In this document: one piece after another, positions 52,934 through 63,486 of the stretch
How the letters are laid out: each line of letters starts with the position of its first letter
How positions within the stretch are numbered: the stretch's first letter is position 1
Origin: Bacteroidia bacterium
GTDB lineage: Bacteria > Bacteroidota > Bacteroidia > UBA4408
Assembly (NCBI GenBank): GCA_020845635.1
Contig: JADLFI010000006.1
Span: 1 to 64,000, forward strand
DNA: 64,000 bases
Direction: 5' to 3'
The notes under the pieces: generated by a model
Told to the model about the DNA's origin: nothing
The model's database searches: none
Seen by the model: only the letters and a program-made list of their open reading frames with translations
Translations under genes and position numbers: made by a program

Positions 52934-55063
52934 ATGAAGGAAAAAAATAACATAAAAAAAGATTTTTTGTGGCGTATATATATCATGTACTTCCTCATTG
53001 TGCTATTCGCTTTAGCCGTAGTAGGTAAGGTGTTTACTATTCAATTTGTTGAGGGCGATTATTGGAAAGAAAAGAACAGGGAACTTACTATGAAATATGT
53101 AAGTATTGACGCTTCACGAGGAAACATTTTTTCTGCTGATGGTAGTTTGCTGGTAACTTCTGTTCCCATTTTTGAGATTCGAATGGATGTGATGTCTGAC
53201 CCTATTACCGATAAAATTTTTTATGAGGATTTGGATTCTCTGTCTTTAATGTTATCAAAAACGTTTACAGGACGCAGTAAACAAGAATGGTATAACGATT
53301 TAAAAATTGCACGAAAAAACAAGAACCGATATTTCCTTATTGCAAAGAAGGTTAATTATGCTACATTAAAAGAAGTACGTAAGTTCCCCATATTCAGAAT
53401 GGGTAAATATAAAGGCGGTTTATTAATTATTCAGCAAAGTCGCAGGGAGTTGCCATTCAAGAATATGGCTCAACGCACAGTAGGTTATGATAGAAATACT
53501 GATAAACCTTTAGGAATTGAAGGAGCTTTTAATGATGAGTTAAAAGGAGTAAGCGGAAAGAGGCTGATGCAAAAAATATCCGGAGGAGTGTATAAACCAA
53601 TTAATCAAGATAATGAAATTGAACCACAAGATGGTAATGATATTATTACAACAATTGATGCCAATATTCAGGATGTAGCTCATCATGCACTTGAGAAGCA
53701 ATTGGTAGCCAAAAATGCACACCACGGTTGTGCCATTTTAATGGAGGTAAAAACCGGAGCCGTTAAAGCAATGGTTAACTTAAGTAGGATTGATTCCGGC
53801 CAATATGCCGAACGTTATAACTATGCCATAGGAGAGAAATATGAACCCGGTTCTACCTTCAAATTAGCTTCAATTATGGCGGCTATAGATGATGGATATA
53901 CTACTCTTGATGAAATTGTTGATACTGAAGGAGGGAAGAAAACATTGTCCGGAGGACATATAATGAAAGATTCGCACGAAGGAGGTTATGGTAAGATAAC
54001 AATAAAACAAGTGTTTGAAAAGTCATCAAATGTTGGGACAGCAAATTTAGTATTAAAGTACTATAAGAAACAACCCCAAAAATTTATTGACAAGATTCAT
54101 TCGTTTGGGTTAGACAAGCCTTTACAAATTAGTCTTCCGGGCGAAGCTACGCCTTATATAAGAGATCCCAAATCAAAATATTGGAGTGCCATAAGTTTGC
54201 CTTTAATGAGTATTGGTTACGAAGTAGAGTTAACGGCTTTGCAAATACTTAACTTTTATAACACTTTGGCCAATAATGGGAAAATGATGAGACCGCAGTT
54301 TGTAAGCGAAATTCAATCAAAAGGTCAAGTAGTTAAAACTTTTCCACCTGAAGTTATTAACCCTGCTATTTGCAAACAATCAACGGTTGATATGGCTAAA
54401 GAGATGATGGAAGGAGTAGTAAAAGAGGGTACAGCTACTTATCTTAAAACAGCCCCATATCAAATAGCTGCAAAAACCGGAACAGCACAAATTGCACAAG
54501 GAAAAGAAGGATATAATAATAAAGACGGAAAGAAATCGTATGTAGCTTCATTGTGTGGTTATTTCCCTGCTAAAGACCCTATGTATTCTATTATAGTGGT
54601 GGTGTATGCGCCAACCAAGGGATATTATGGAAATGAAATAGCCGGCCCTGTATTTCGAGAAATAGCAGATAAAGTATATAGTAATAGTAAGGATATTAAT
54701 AAGCCATTACAATTTGACACCACCCGATATGTAATACATGTTCCGTTTATTAAGCCAAGCAAGAAAGACGATATAAATACCTTAGCTAAAGCTCTGTCAA
54801 TAAATACAAATGACGTAAACACATATTCTGCTAATTATATACAGCCAAAAGTAGAAAATGAAAGATACTACTTTAAAGAAGTTAAAACTCAAAGTGGGGA
54901 AGTACCCCAACTTATAGGGATGGGATTGCGAGAAGCTATTAGTATTCTTGAAAATCAGAAAATACAAGTAAAAGTTATTGGAAAAGGCGTTGTAAAGAAA
55001 CAATCGTTGCAACCCGGAACTAAGATTGAAAAAGGAAGCATTATAACTATTGAATTGTCATAA
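52934..55063 (+). CDS. ftsI: Division-specific transpeptidase FtsI (PBP3) with C-terminal PASTA domain
   Basis: A 709-residue class B penicillin-binding protein that cross-links septal peptidoglycan. One membrane anchor lies at about 15-35. The non-catalytic domain contains IDASRGNIFSADGSLL. The transpeptidase has the SXXK serine in EPGSTFKLA, the SXN in KSSNVGTAN and the KTG in AAKTGTAQIA. A PASTA domain (about 645-709: VPQLIGMGLREAISILENQK) follows. It starts three bases after ftsL. Confidence 0.96.
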   Translation: MKEKNNIKKDFLWRIYIMYFLIVLFALAVVGKVFTIQFVEGDYWKEKNRELTMKYVSIDASRGNIFSADGSLLVTSVPIFEIRMDVMSDPITDKIFYEDLDSLSLMLSKTFTGRSKQEWYNDLKIARKNKNRYFLIAKKVNYATLKEVRKFPIFRMGKYKGGLLIIQQSRRELPFKNMAQRTVGYDRNTDKPLGIEGAFNDELKGVSGKRLMQKISGGVYKPINQDNEIEPQDGNDIITTIDANIQDVAHHALEKQLVAKNAHHGCAILMEVKTGAVKAMVNLSRIDSGQYAERYNYAIGEKYEPGSTFKLASIMAAIDDGYTTLDEIVDTEGGKKTLSGGHIMKDSHEGGYGKITIKQVFEKSSNVGTANLVLKYYKKQPQKFIDKIHSFGLDKPLQISLPGEATPYIRDPKSKYWSAISLPLMSIGYEVELTALQILNFYNTLANNGKMMRPQFVSEIQSKGQVVKTFPPEVINPAICKQSTVDMAKEMMEGVVKEGTATYLKTAPYQIAAKTGTAQIAQGKEGYNNKDGKKSYVASLCGYFPAKDPMYSIIVVVYAPTKGYYGNEIAGPVFREIADKVYSNSKDINKPLQFDTTRYVIHVPFIKPSKKDDINTLAKALSINTNDVNTYSANYIQPKVENERYYFKEVKTQSGEVPQLIGMGLREAISILENQKIQVKVIGKGVVKKQSLQPGTKIEKGSIITIELS

Positions 55064-55068
55064 TAAAT

Positions 55069-56535
55069 ATGAAAGTACTAAGCGACATATTATATAAAAC
55101 GGGCATTGAAGAGCTTATTGGGAGTACTTTGATGGAGGTTGACAATATTTGTTTCGATTCCCGTAATGTTACTAAAAACAGTGTGTTTGTTGCTATAGTT
55201 GGGGTTAATAGTGATGGTCACTTATTTATTGATAAGGCTATTGAGAAGGGTGCTACCGCAGTGGTATGTCATCATTTTCCTGAAAATATTAATCAATCGG
55301 TTACTTATATAAAAGTTAAAGACAGTGCCTTAGCCCTGTCAATTATGGCTTGTAACTTTTTCGACAACCCATCATCAAAACTTAAATTAGTGGGAGTTAC
55401 AGGTACTAATGGCAAAACTACTACAGTAACATTGTTGTATAAACTGTTTAAAGAGTTAGGATACAAAACCGGATTAATATCAACGGTAAAAAATTACATA
55501 AATGATTTCGAAGTTGAAGCTACACACACTACTCCGGAGCCAATACAGTTGAACAGTTTGTTAACACGTATGGTTGAAAGCGGTGTTACACATTGCTTTA
55601 TGGAAGTAAGTTCTCATAGCATTGTTCAACATCGTGTTAGTGGTTTACAATTTGCCGGGGGGGCTTTCTCCAATATAACTCACGATCACCTTGACTATCA
55701 TAAAACCTTTGATAACTACTTGGCTGCAAAGAAAGGTTTCTTTGATATGTTGCCTGCTACTGCATTTGCAATTGCAAATAAAGATGATAGGCATTATGCA
55801 GTAATGTTACAGAATACAAGGGCTGTCAAAAAAACTTGTTCGTTAGGTAAGCCGGCCGATTTTAAAGGCAAAATTATAGAAAATAATTTTGAGGGTCTCG
55901 ATTTGGTAATTGAAGGGACAGAGTTTTTCTCAAAATTGATTGGTCATTTCAACGCCCAAAATATATTAATGGTATATGCCATTGCTATAATGCTGAACGA
56001 AGATAAAACTAATGTACTAACAGCTTTGAGTAACTTGAATCCTGTTGATGGCAGGTTTCAGTTTATACGTTCGACCAATAAAATTACCGGTATAGTTGAT
56101 TACGCACACACACCGGATGCCTTGACCAATGTTTTAAAAACCATACAAGATATACGTAGCGGCAAAGAAAATATAATTACAGTAGTAGGGTGTGGTGGAA
56201 ACCGAGATGCAGCCAAACGACCCCTGATGGCTGAAATTGCCTGTAAATGGAGTAACCGGGTTATTATCACTTCTGATAATCCAAGAAATGAAGAGCCTGA
56301 TGAAATTATTAATCAGATGATGCAGGGGGTTGATATTATAAATAAAAGAAAAGTGTTGTGCATAAATGATAGGAAAGAAGCTATTAAAGCAGCTTGTGCC
56401 TTGGCTAATACAGGCGATATAATTTTAATAGCAGGTAAAGGACACGAGAAGTATCAGGAAATTAAAGGGGTAAAATATCCATTTGACGATATGAAAGAAT
56501 TGAGTGAACAATTTCAATTAATTAATAATAACTAA
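55069..56535 (+). CDS. murE: UDP-N-acetylmuramoyl-L-alanyl-D-glutamate--2,6-diaminopimelate ligase
   Basis: A 488-residue Mur ligase adding the third amino acid of the peptide stem. The ATP site is [16 protein letters not shown], with [13 protein letters not shown] and [13 protein letters not shown] further on. The C-terminal SDNPRNEEP holds the DNPR motif that selects meso-diaminopimelate, so the peptidoglycan is predicted to be of the DAP type. It is five bases after ftsI and precedes mraY. No separate murF was seen; murF may lie elsewhere. Confidence 0.95.
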   Translation: MKVLSDILYKTGIEELIGSTLMEVDNICFDSRNVTKNSVFVAIVGVNSDGHLFIDKAIEKGATAVVCHHFPENINQSVTYIKVKDSALALSIMACNFFDNPSSKLKLVGVTGTNGKTTTVTLLYKLFKELGYKTGLISTVKNYINDFEVEATHTTPEPIQLNSLLTRMVESGVTHCFMEVSSHSIVQHRVSGLQFAGGAFSNITHDHLDYHKTFDNYLAAKKGFFDMLPATAFAIANKDDRHYAVMLQNTRAVKKTCSLGKPADFKGKIIENNFEGLDLVIEGTEFFSKLIGHFNAQNILMVYAIAIMLNEDKTNVLTALSNLNPVDGRFQFIRSTNKITGIVDYAHTPDALTNVLKTIQDIRSGKENIITVVGCGGNRDAAKRPLMAEIACKWSNRVIITSDNPRNEEPDEIINQMMQGVDIINKRKVLCINDRKEAIKAACALANTGDIILIAGKGHEKYQEIKGVKYPFDDMKELSEQFQLINNN

Positions 56536-56545
56536 TGCTCGAAAT

Positions 56546-57811
56546 ATGCTTTATTATTTTTTCGATTTCTTAGACAAGCGTTTTGATTTACCCGGCACAG
56601 GAGTATTTCAGTATATCTCATTCAGAGCAGCATTGGCTATTATTACCTCGCTCATTATCTCAATGGTTTTTGGCAAAAGAATAATTCAGTTTCTGAGAAA
56701 GAAACAAGTTGGTGAAACTGTACGTGACTTAGGTTTAGAAGGACAACTTCAAAAACAAGGAACACCAACTATGGGAGGTTTAATTATTCTGTCAGCTATT
56801 TTGATTCCTACCTTATTGTTTGCCAAACTACATAATATTTATATTGTACTCATAATTGCTTCTACAATATGGCTTGGCTTAATAGGCTTTTTAGATGATT
56901 ATATAAAAGTATTTAGAAAAAACAAGCAGGGTTTACAAGGTAAATTTAAAGTTATAGGACAAGTTGGTTTGGGCTTGATAGTTGGTACAACCTTATATTA
57001 TAATGATAATGTTGTGATAAAGGAAAAAATTGCAAACCATCAGGAAGTTGTTTTTGATAGCCATGTTTTTGAAGATAATGTTGACTCCGATAATTTACCT
57101 AAGTATTCCACCCAACATAAGTCAACTAAAACCACTATTCCTTTCATAAAAAATAATGAGTTTGATTATGCCTCTGTTTTGAAGTTTTTGGGAAATAACT
57201 ATACCGATTGGGCGTGGTTGGTATATATCCCAATGGTGATATTAATTATTACAGCAGTTTCTAATGGAGCTAATATGACTGATGGTCTGGATGGATTAGC
57301 TACCGGGACCTCAGCTATTATTGGTGCTACTTTAGGAGTTTTTGCTTATGTATCGGGCAATACTGTTTTTGCAAATTATTTAAATATTATGTATATCCCT
57401 AATTCGGGCGAGCTGGTAATTTATATCAGTGCCTTTGTGGGAGCCTGTGTTGGTTTTATGTGGTACAACTCTTTCCCTGCACAAGTTTTCATGGGCGATA
57501 CAGGAAGCCTTGCTTTGGGTGGAATTATAGCAGTATTTGCTTTAGCTATTCGTAAAGAGTTATTGATACCTATTCTGTGCGGAATATTCTTGGTGGAGAA
57601 TTTATCGGTAATGATGCAGGTAGCTTATTTCAAATATCAGAAAAGAAAACATGGGATAGAATATGCCAGAGCTAATAGATTGCTTAGAATGGCTCCTTTG
57701 CACCATCACTACCAAAAGGGCGGAATGCATGAAGCCAAAATTGTAACGCGATTTTGGATTGTGGGCGTATTGCTGGCAATACTAACTATTGTAACTCTAA
57801 AACTAAGATAA
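56546..57811 (+). CDS. mraY: Phospho-N-acetylmuramoyl-pentapeptide-transferase
   Basis: A 421-residue integral membrane enzyme that makes lipid I from UDP-MurNAc-pentapeptide and undecaprenyl phosphate. The signature [17 protein letters not shown] is followed by [17 protein letters not shown] (catalytic Asp pair), [13 protein letters not shown] and [15 protein letters not shown]. An insertion at about 150-220 (longer than in E. coli) lies in the region usual for Bacteroidota. Ten membrane helices fit the family. Confidence 0.96.
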   Translation: MLYYFFDFLDKRFDLPGTGVFQYISFRAALAIITSLIISMVFGKRIIQFLRKKQVGETVRDLGLEGQLQKQGTPTMGGLIILSAILIPTLLFAKLHNIYIVLIIASTIWLGLIGFLDDYIKVFRKNKQGLQGKFKVIGQVGLGLIVGTTLYYNDNVVIKEKIANHQEVVFDSHVFEDNVDSDNLPKYSTQHKSTKTTIPFIKNNEFDYASVLKFLGNNYTDWAWLVYIPMVILIITAVSNGANMTDGLDGLATGTSAIIGATLGVFAYVSGNTVFANYLNIMYIPNSGELVIYISAFVGACVGFMWYNSFPAQVFMGDTGSLALGGIIAVFALAIRKELLIPILCGIFLVENLSVMMQVAYFKYQKRKHGIEYARANRLLRMAPLHHHYQKGGMHEAKIVTRFWIVGVLLAILTIVTLKLR

Positions 57812-57815
57812 GAGA

Positions 57816-59162
57816 ATGACAAATATTAATACTAAAATAGCTATACTGGGTGCCGGAGAAAGCGGTGTTGGGAGTGCTGTGCTTGCCAAGCAAAAGGGCT
57901 ATGATGTATTAGTAAGTGATAAAGGGAATATTAAGGATAAATACAAACAAATACTTGAAAAGTATCAAATAAAATATGAAGAAAATAACCATGATGAGGC
58001 ATGGATTTTGTCTGCGTCAGAAGTGATTAAAAGTCCCGGTATTCCGGATAAATCCCCATTAATTGAACTACTACATCAAAAACAAATTTCGGTAATTTCA
58101 GAGATAGAATTTGCTGCCCGTTACACCGGTGCCAAATTAATTGGAATTAGCGGGACAAATGGAAAAACAACAACAACTTTACTAACTTATCATATACTTA
58201 AAAAGGCTGGTTACAATGTTGGGTTAGCCGGTAATGTAGGTAAGAGTTTTGCATTTCAGGTTGCCACAGAAAATTTTGATTATTATGTAATAGAACTGAG
58301 TAGTTTTCAACTTGACGGGATGTTTAAAACCAGACTCAACATTGCCGTATTATTAAATATTACACCCGACCATTTAGATAGGTATCAGTACAATTTTCAA
58401 AACTACATTGACTCTAAGTTTCGCATTATTCAAAATCAAACAGCCAATGACTTTTTTATTTACAGCTATGATGATGAATGGATAAGCAAGAACTTGGAAA
58501 CACATAAAACTCCGGCAAAACATCTTCCTATTTCATTACAACAAACGTTTGAAGATGGAGCCTATATCAAAGAAAAAAATTTAATTATTAACCTAAACCA
58601 TAATATATTCTCTATGTCAATCCACGAATTAGCCCTACAAGGTAAACACAATCAGTACAACTCTATGGCAGCTGCTCTTTCTGCCAGATCCCTAGAAGTT
58701 CGTAATGAAAATATTCGCGAGAGTCTTGAAGATTTCGTTAATATTGAACATCGCTTAGAACTCGTTACCAAGGTTCATGGTATTGAATTTATCAATGATT
58801 CAAAAGCTACCAATGTTAACTCTACATGGTATGCCCTTGAAAGTATGAATAATCCTGTAATATGGATTGTTGGAGGGCAAGATAAGGGCAACGATTATAG
58901 CATGCTGATAGAATTAGTAAAGGATAAAGTAAAGGCTATTGTTTGTCTGGGATTAAATAACACAAAAATAATTGAGGCTTTTAAAAGTATTGTACCGGTT
59001 ATAGAAGAAGCCCGTACTGCCGAAGAAGCGGTGAAAAAATCGTACCGTTTGGGTAAAAAAGGCGATATAGTTTTATTATCTCCGGCTTGCGCTAGTTTCG
59101 ATTTATTTGAGAACTATGAAGACCGAGGACATCAATTTAAACAAGCAGTAAGGGCACTTTAA
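57816..59162 (+). CDS. murD: UDP-N-acetylmuramoyl-L-alanine--D-glutamate ligase
   Basis: A 448-residue Mur ligase adding D-glutamate. The N-terminal UMAG-binding domain begins KIAILGAGESGVGSAVLA. The central ATPase has [16 protein letters not shown], and the C-terminal D-Glu-binding domain shows EHRLELV, INDSKATN, IWIVGGQDKGNDY and LSPACASFDLFENYEDRG. All expected binding residues (Arg of HR, Asp and Lys of NDSKATN, Ser and Phe of the last motif) are present, so it is the active copy. It ends 13 bases before a C-terminal-domain paralogue. Confidence 0.96.
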   Translation: MTNINTKIAILGAGESGVGSAVLAKQKGYDVLVSDKGNIKDKYKQILEKYQIKYEENNHDEAWILSASEVIKSPGIPDKSPLIELLHQKQISVISEIEFAARYTGAKLIGISGTNGKTTTTLLTYHILKKAGYNVGLAGNVGKSFAFQVATENFDYYVIELSSFQLDGMFKTRLNIAVLLNITPDHLDRYQYNFQNYIDSKFRIIQNQTANDFFIYSYDDEWISKNLETHKTPAKHLPISLQQTFEDGAYIKEKNLIINLNHNIFSMSIHELALQGKHNQYNSMAAALSARSLEVRNENIRESLEDFVNIEHRLELVTKVHGIEFINDSKATNVNSTWYALESMNNPVIWIVGGQDKGNDYSMLIELVKDKVKAIVCLGLNNTKIIEAFKSIVPVIEEARTAEEAVKKSYRLGKKGDIVLLSPACASFDLFENYEDRGHQFKQAVRAL

Positions 59163-59175
59163 TACATTCAATAAC

Positions 59176-59739
59176 ATGAAACCACAGAGTAATATCAGCA
59201 CATTAAAGGCTACCTCAGCAGACAGATTAATAAAAATCAGAAAGGACTTTATTAAAGATCGTCTTATTAATTCTCTAAATGAAGAGCATAACTATGAAAT
59301 TGTAAGAGTAATCAATGGAGTAACCTATATCAATAATTCAGCTTCTACAGATGTAGATAGTACCTGGCTGGCTCTAGAGAAAACAGAAGGTAATATAATT
59401 TGGATTGTTGGTGGAGTTGACCGTGGAAATGACTATGCGATGCTTAAAGAATTGGTAAATGATAAAGTAGTACATATTATTTGTTTAGGAGCTTATGTAA
59501 CTAAAATTTATAAAGAATTTTTCTTTAGCAATAGCCGAATAATTATAAACTCGTTAAGCACCGATGAAGCTGTTCATCATGCTTCAATATTGGCTAAGAG
59601 CGGTGATACTGTTCTGTTCTCACCTGCCTGTGCCAGTTACGATTTATTTGAAAATATTGAAGACCGAGGATTAAAGTTTAAAAAATCGGTGAATGATTTG
59701 GAAAGCGGTTTACTTTTTAAAAACTATCCTAATAAATAG
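59176..59739 (+). CDS. Stand-alone MurD C-terminal-domain paralogue
   Basis: A 187-residue protein that aligns without large gaps to the C-terminal domain of the adjacent MurD, beginning in its linker helix. By eye about half of the aligned residues are identical, including IWIVGG, GNDY, DKV, LSPACAS-type FSPACAS, DLFEN and EDRG. The P-loop and UDP-MurNAc domains are missing. The HR motif is EHN, and NDSKATN is NNSASTD, so the Arg, Asp and Lys that contact substrate or phosphate are lost. It cannot ligate alone. The intact frame and tight spacing (13 bases after murD, 16 before ftsW) suggest it is maintained; a regulatory or structural role is possible. Confidence 0.8.
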   Translation: MKPQSNISTLKATSADRLIKIRKDFIKDRLINSLNEEHNYEIVRVINGVTYINNSASTDVDSTWLALEKTEGNIIWIVGGVDRGNDYAMLKELVNDKVVHIICLGAYVTKIYKEFFFSNSRIIINSLSTDEAVHHASILAKSGDTVLFSPACASYDLFENIEDRGLKFKKSVNDLESGLLFKNYPNK

Positions 59740-59755
59740 ATAAAGCTTTAGTACA

Positions 59756-60940
59756 ATGAGCGAATTATTTAATATAAAGATAAAAGGCGATAAAGTTATA
59801 TGGATGATGGTTTGTGCTTTGTCTATTATCTCATTATTGGTGGTATATAGTTCTACCGGTACTTTGGCGTACAAGTTTCAATCAGGTAATACGGAGTATT
59901 ACTTGATAAAGCATGCCTTTATATTAATTTTCGGTCTCACTTTAATGTATGCAACTCATAAAATTAAATATACTTATTTTTCCGGAATTTCAATAATTGC
60001 AATCATTATAGCAATTCCACTATTGGCGCTTACCCTCTTAAAGGGAAGTAACCTTAATGAAGCAAGCCGTTGGTTGTCTGTTCCTGGTACCTCTCTTACT
60101 TTTCAAACTTCCGATTTTGCCAAATTAGCTTTAATAATGTATGTTTCACGAGTACTTTCACATAAGCAAGATAAAATAACAAGTTTCAAAGAGGCTTTTA
60201 TTCCAGTGGTAATTCCTGTAATTATAGTATGCGGATTAATTTTACCGGCTAATTTTTCAACCGCAGCAGTACTGTTTGTTACCTGTTTTGTAATGATGTT
60301 TATTGGACGTATCAGCTATAAACATTTAGGTGCGTTGCTAGGTGCCGGAATCATTGCCGGATTATTGATATTAAGTGTTGGTAAATATGCCCCAAAAGTA
60401 TTTCCACGTTTTGGCACATGGATGAAAAGAATAGAAAATTTCAGTAGCAATGACAAAGATAATAAGGGCAACTTTCAGGTAGAGCAATCAAAAATAGCTA
60501 TTGCCACCGGTGGCGTATTAGGAAAAGGACCCGGTAATAGTTCACAACGAAATTTTTTACCACATCCTTATTCTGATTTTATTTATGCTGTAATTATCGA
60601 AGAATATGGTTTGTTCTTTGGGGTGCTTATAGTGCTGCTCTATTTAATATTACTCTTTAGAGGAACAAAGATTGCCACACAAAGCCCTCGCATGTTTGGG
60701 TCATTGCTTGCCTTTGGATGTGCATTTAGTTTGACTTTTCAAGCAATGATTAATATGGCCGTAGCCACCAACTTGTTCCCGGTAACAGGTCAGCCACTAC
60801 CTATGCTTAGTATGGGAGGTACATCTATATGGTTTACAAGTATTGGAATAGGAGTAATTTTAAGCGTAAGTGTTGGTGTAAAATCCGAATTGGAAAAAAA
60901 TAAAACACAAGCATTAGAAAAGGAGGTAGAACTTGCTTAA
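59756..60940 (+). CDS. ftsW: Septal peptidoglycan polymerase FtsW
   Basis: A 394-residue SEDS-family membrane protein with ten helices that polymerises lipid II together with FtsI. The N-terminal LLVVYSSTGTLAY, the central LNEASRWLSVPGTSLTFQTS and the C-terminal NLFPVTGQPLPMLSMGGTSI (with the conserved Pro and Ser-Xaa-Gly-Gly) identify the family. Context in the dcw operon makes it FtsW rather than RodA. It overlaps murG by eight bases. Confidence 0.95.
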   Translation: MSELFNIKIKGDKVIWMMVCALSIISLLVVYSSTGTLAYKFQSGNTEYYLIKHAFILIFGLTLMYATHKIKYTYFSGISIIAIIIAIPLLALTLLKGSNLNEASRWLSVPGTSLTFQTSDFAKLALIMYVSRVLSHKQDKITSFKEAFIPVVIPVIIVCGLILPANFSTAAVLFVTCFVMMFIGRISYKHLGALLGAGIIAGLLILSVGKYAPKVFPRFGTWMKRIENFSSNDKDNKGNFQVEQSKIAIATGGVLGKGPGNSSQRNFLPHPYSDFIYAVIIEEYGLFFGVLIVLLYLILLFRGTKIATQSPRMFGSLLAFGCAFSLTFQAMINMAVATNLFPVTGQPLPMLSMGGTSIWFTSIGIGVILSVSVGVKSELEKNKTQALEKEVELA

Positions 60941-62039
60941 AGTAATTATCAGCGGAGGAGGCACAGGTGGGCATATTTTCCCGGCTATAGCTATTGCCAA
61001 TGCCTTAACAAGCAAATACAACCAAGTAGATATTTTGTTTGTAGGCGCTTTAGGTAAAATGGAAATGGAAAAGGTACCTGCAGCAGGGTATCGAATTGAG
61101 GGCTTAAATATTACAGGTATTAAGCGAAGCCTTTCATTAAGTAACCTAGTATTCCCGTTTAAGCTATGGCAGAGCATTAGAAAAGCAAGAAAAATTATTA
61201 AACAGTTTAAGCCCGATGTTGTTGTGGGGGTTGGAGGCTTTGCCAGTGGTCCTTTATTGTATGCTGCTGCACAACTAAATATACCGTCTCTTATTCAAGA
61301 GCAAAATTCATATCCGGGCATCACTAATAAGTTATTGGCTAAAAAGGCTTCAGTTATTTGTGTTGGGTACGACAATATGGATAAATACTTTCCAAAAGAA
61401 AAAATTATTCTTACGGGTAATCCGGTAAGAAATGATATTATAAGTATGAGCGGAAAGCGAGAAAGAGGTATTGAACATTTTAAATTAAAGGAAGGTGTAA
61501 AAACGGTATTGGCTGTTGGGGGGAGCTTAGGTTCAAAAACCATCAATGAAAGTATTATAAATAACCTGAATAAATTTGCAGATAATAATATTCAATTAAT
61601 TTGGCAAACCGGAAAAACATTCTTTGAAACAGCACAAAATGCAGTAGAAAAATATAACAATAAGGGGATATACGCATTTGATTTTATATCAAAAATGGAC
61701 TATGCTTATGCCGCTGCCGATATTGTGGTTTCACGTGCCGGAGCCAGTTCTGTTTCAGAATTGGCTATTGTTGGTAAGGCTGCTATACTAATACCTTATC
61801 CTTTTGCAGCCGAAGATCATCAAACAAAAAATGCACAAGCTTTAGTAAGTCACCATGCGGCTATCTTATTGCCTGACCGAGAAGCACCGGAAAAGTTAGG
61901 AAATACAATATTCAATTTAATAGATAATGACGAGCAAAGAGAAAAGTTAGAAAGAAATATACATCAATTTGCAATAACTAACTCGGCAGAAATAATAGCT
62001 ACCGAAATTTTTCATTTAGGAAATAAAAATAAAGAGTAA
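60933..62039 (+). CDS. murG: UDP-GlcNAc--undecaprenyl-PP-MurNAc-pentapeptide GlcNAc transferase
   Basis: A 368-residue peripheral GT-B enzyme that turns lipid I into lipid II. The N-terminal ISGGGTGGHIFPAIAIANAL is the acceptor-binding glycine loop, VGVGGFASGPLLYAA follows, and the donor site is VVSRAGASSVSELAIVGKAA with PYPFAAEDHQTKNA. The start is TTG 60933, inside the ftsW end, and is preceded by AAAGGAGG (60919-60926), a rare good Shine-Dalgarno match in this window. Standard length. Confidence 0.96.
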   Translation: MLKVIISGGGTGGHIFPAIAIANALTSKYNQVDILFVGALGKMEMEKVPAAGYRIEGLNITGIKRSLSLSNLVFPFKLWQSIRKARKIIKQFKPDVVVGVGGFASGPLLYAAAQLNIPSLIQEQNSYPGITNKLLAKKASVICVGYDNMDKYFPKEKIILTGNPVRNDIISMSGKRERGIEHFKLKEGVKTVLAVGGSLGSKTINESIINNLNKFADNNIQLIWQTGKTFFETAQNAVEKYNNKGIYAFDFISKMDYAYAAADIVVSRAGASSVSELAIVGKAAILIPYPFAAEDHQTKNAQALVSHHAAILLPDREAPEKLGNTIFNLIDNDEQREKLERNIHQFAITNSAEIIATEIFHLGNKNKE

Positions 62040-62043
62040 GAAA

Positions 62044-63486
62044 GTGATAGAACAAATAAAACAGGCATATTTTATTGGTATTGGTGGCATTGGAATGAGT
62101 GCTATTGCCCGTTTCTTTAAAATGGTGGGGATTCATGTATCGGGCTATGATAAAACTCCTTCGAGTCTTACAGATGAACTAATTAAGGAAGGTATTGATA
62201 TTCACTTTGAAGATAATATATCGCTTGTAAATGAACGTATTATTAACCAAAATAATAATCAAACCCTTATTGTTGTAACACCTGCTATCCCGGCTAATCA
62301 TAAGGAGTATCAGTATTTTCAGATGCATCACTATATGATCAAAAAAAGAGCTGAAGTATTAGGACTAATAACTGCCAAAACATTTACTGCTGCTATAGCA
62401 GGAACTCACGGAAAAACCACCACCACCACCATGTTGTCGCACATCTTAAAATCATCAGGTTACAGTGTAACTTCATTTATGGGTGGAATAGCCAAAAACT
62501 ATAAGACTAACTTTTTGGCCGGAAACGAATATTCAGAAAAGGATGAAAAGGAAAATAGTGTGTGTTTGCTCATGGATGTTCTATCACCTACGGTTGTTGA
62601 GGCTGACGAGTATGATCGATCATTCCTGACTTTGCACCCTGATGTAGCTATTGTAACTTCGGTAGATGCCGACCACCTTGATATATATGGCAGTAGAGAA
62701 CAAATGAGTGAATCTTTTAGCCTTTTTACATCACAGATAAAACAATTTGGTACACTCATAACAAAACTGGGCTTAGCCTATACACCACAACCTAATAATA
62801 ATGTTAAGGTTTATAATTACTCTTTAAATACTCGAACCAATTTCTATACTACTAATATTCGAATACAGGAAGGTAAGTATATATTCGATTACATTAGTGA
62901 TATAGAGAATATTGCGGATATTACACTTGATCTCCCTGGATTACATAATGTTGAAAATGCCGTTGCGGCTATTGCCGTGGCTCAAATTATGGGAGTGTTG
63001 CCTTTAGATATTAAAAAATCATTAATGAACTTTAAAGGCGTAGAAAGAAGATTTGATGTAAGAATATCACAAAAAGATTTTGTATATATTGATGATTATG
63101 CACACCACCCTGAAGAAATAAAAACTTTTGTCAGTTCCGTTAAATTATTGTACCCGAATAAAAAAATTACAGGTATTTTTCAGCCTCACTTATATACCCG
63201 TACACGTGATTTTGCTGAAGAATTTTCATTAAGTTTATCTCTATTAGATGAGGTTATTTTATTGGAAATTTATCCGGCACGCGAGCTTCCTATTGAAGGG
63301 GTAAGTTCTGAAATGTTACTTCAGAAAATTACATGCCCAAAAAAGAGTGTAATGTCAGTAAATGAAGTGCTTGAATATTTAAAACAAAACCCAATGCAAG
63401 TGTTGCTTACTATTGGAGCAGGTGATATTGATAGGTTAGTAAAACAAATCGAAAATCTATATATCAATAGCCATGAAACTAAATAA
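62044..63486 (+). CDS. murC: UDP-N-acetylmuramate--L-alanine ligase
   Basis: A 480-residue Mur ligase adding the first amino acid, L-alanine. The N-terminal YFIGIGGIGMSAIARFFKM binds UDP-MurNAc, AIAGTHGKTTTTTMLSHIL is the P-loop, and VVEADEYDRSFL and VEADEYDRS-type acidic residues coordinate Mg. The end of the protein has DDYAHHPEEIKTFV and IFQPHLYTRTRDF. The start is GTG 62044. It overlaps ftsQ by 14 bases. Confidence 0.96.
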   Translation: MIEQIKQAYFIGIGGIGMSAIARFFKMVGIHVSGYDKTPSSLTDELIKEGIDIHFEDNISLVNERIINQNNNQTLIVVTPAIPANHKEYQYFQMHHYMIKKRAEVLGLITAKTFTAAIAGTHGKTTTTTMLSHILKSSGYSVTSFMGGIAKNYKTNFLAGNEYSEKDEKENSVCLLMDVLSPTVVEADEYDRSFLTLHPDVAIVTSVDADHLDIYGSREQMSESFSLFTSQIKQFGTLITKLGLAYTPQPNNNVKVYNYSLNTRTNFYTTNIRIQEGKYIFDYISDIENIADITLDLPGLHNVENAVAAIAVAQIMGVLPLDIKKSLMNFKGVERRFDVRISQKDFVYIDDYAHHPEEIKTFVSSVKLLYPNKKITGIFQPHLYTRTRDFAEEFSLSLSLLDEVILLEIYPARELPIEGVSSEMLLQKITCPKKSVMSVNEVLEYLKQNPMQVLLTIGAGDIDRLVKQIENLYINSHETK

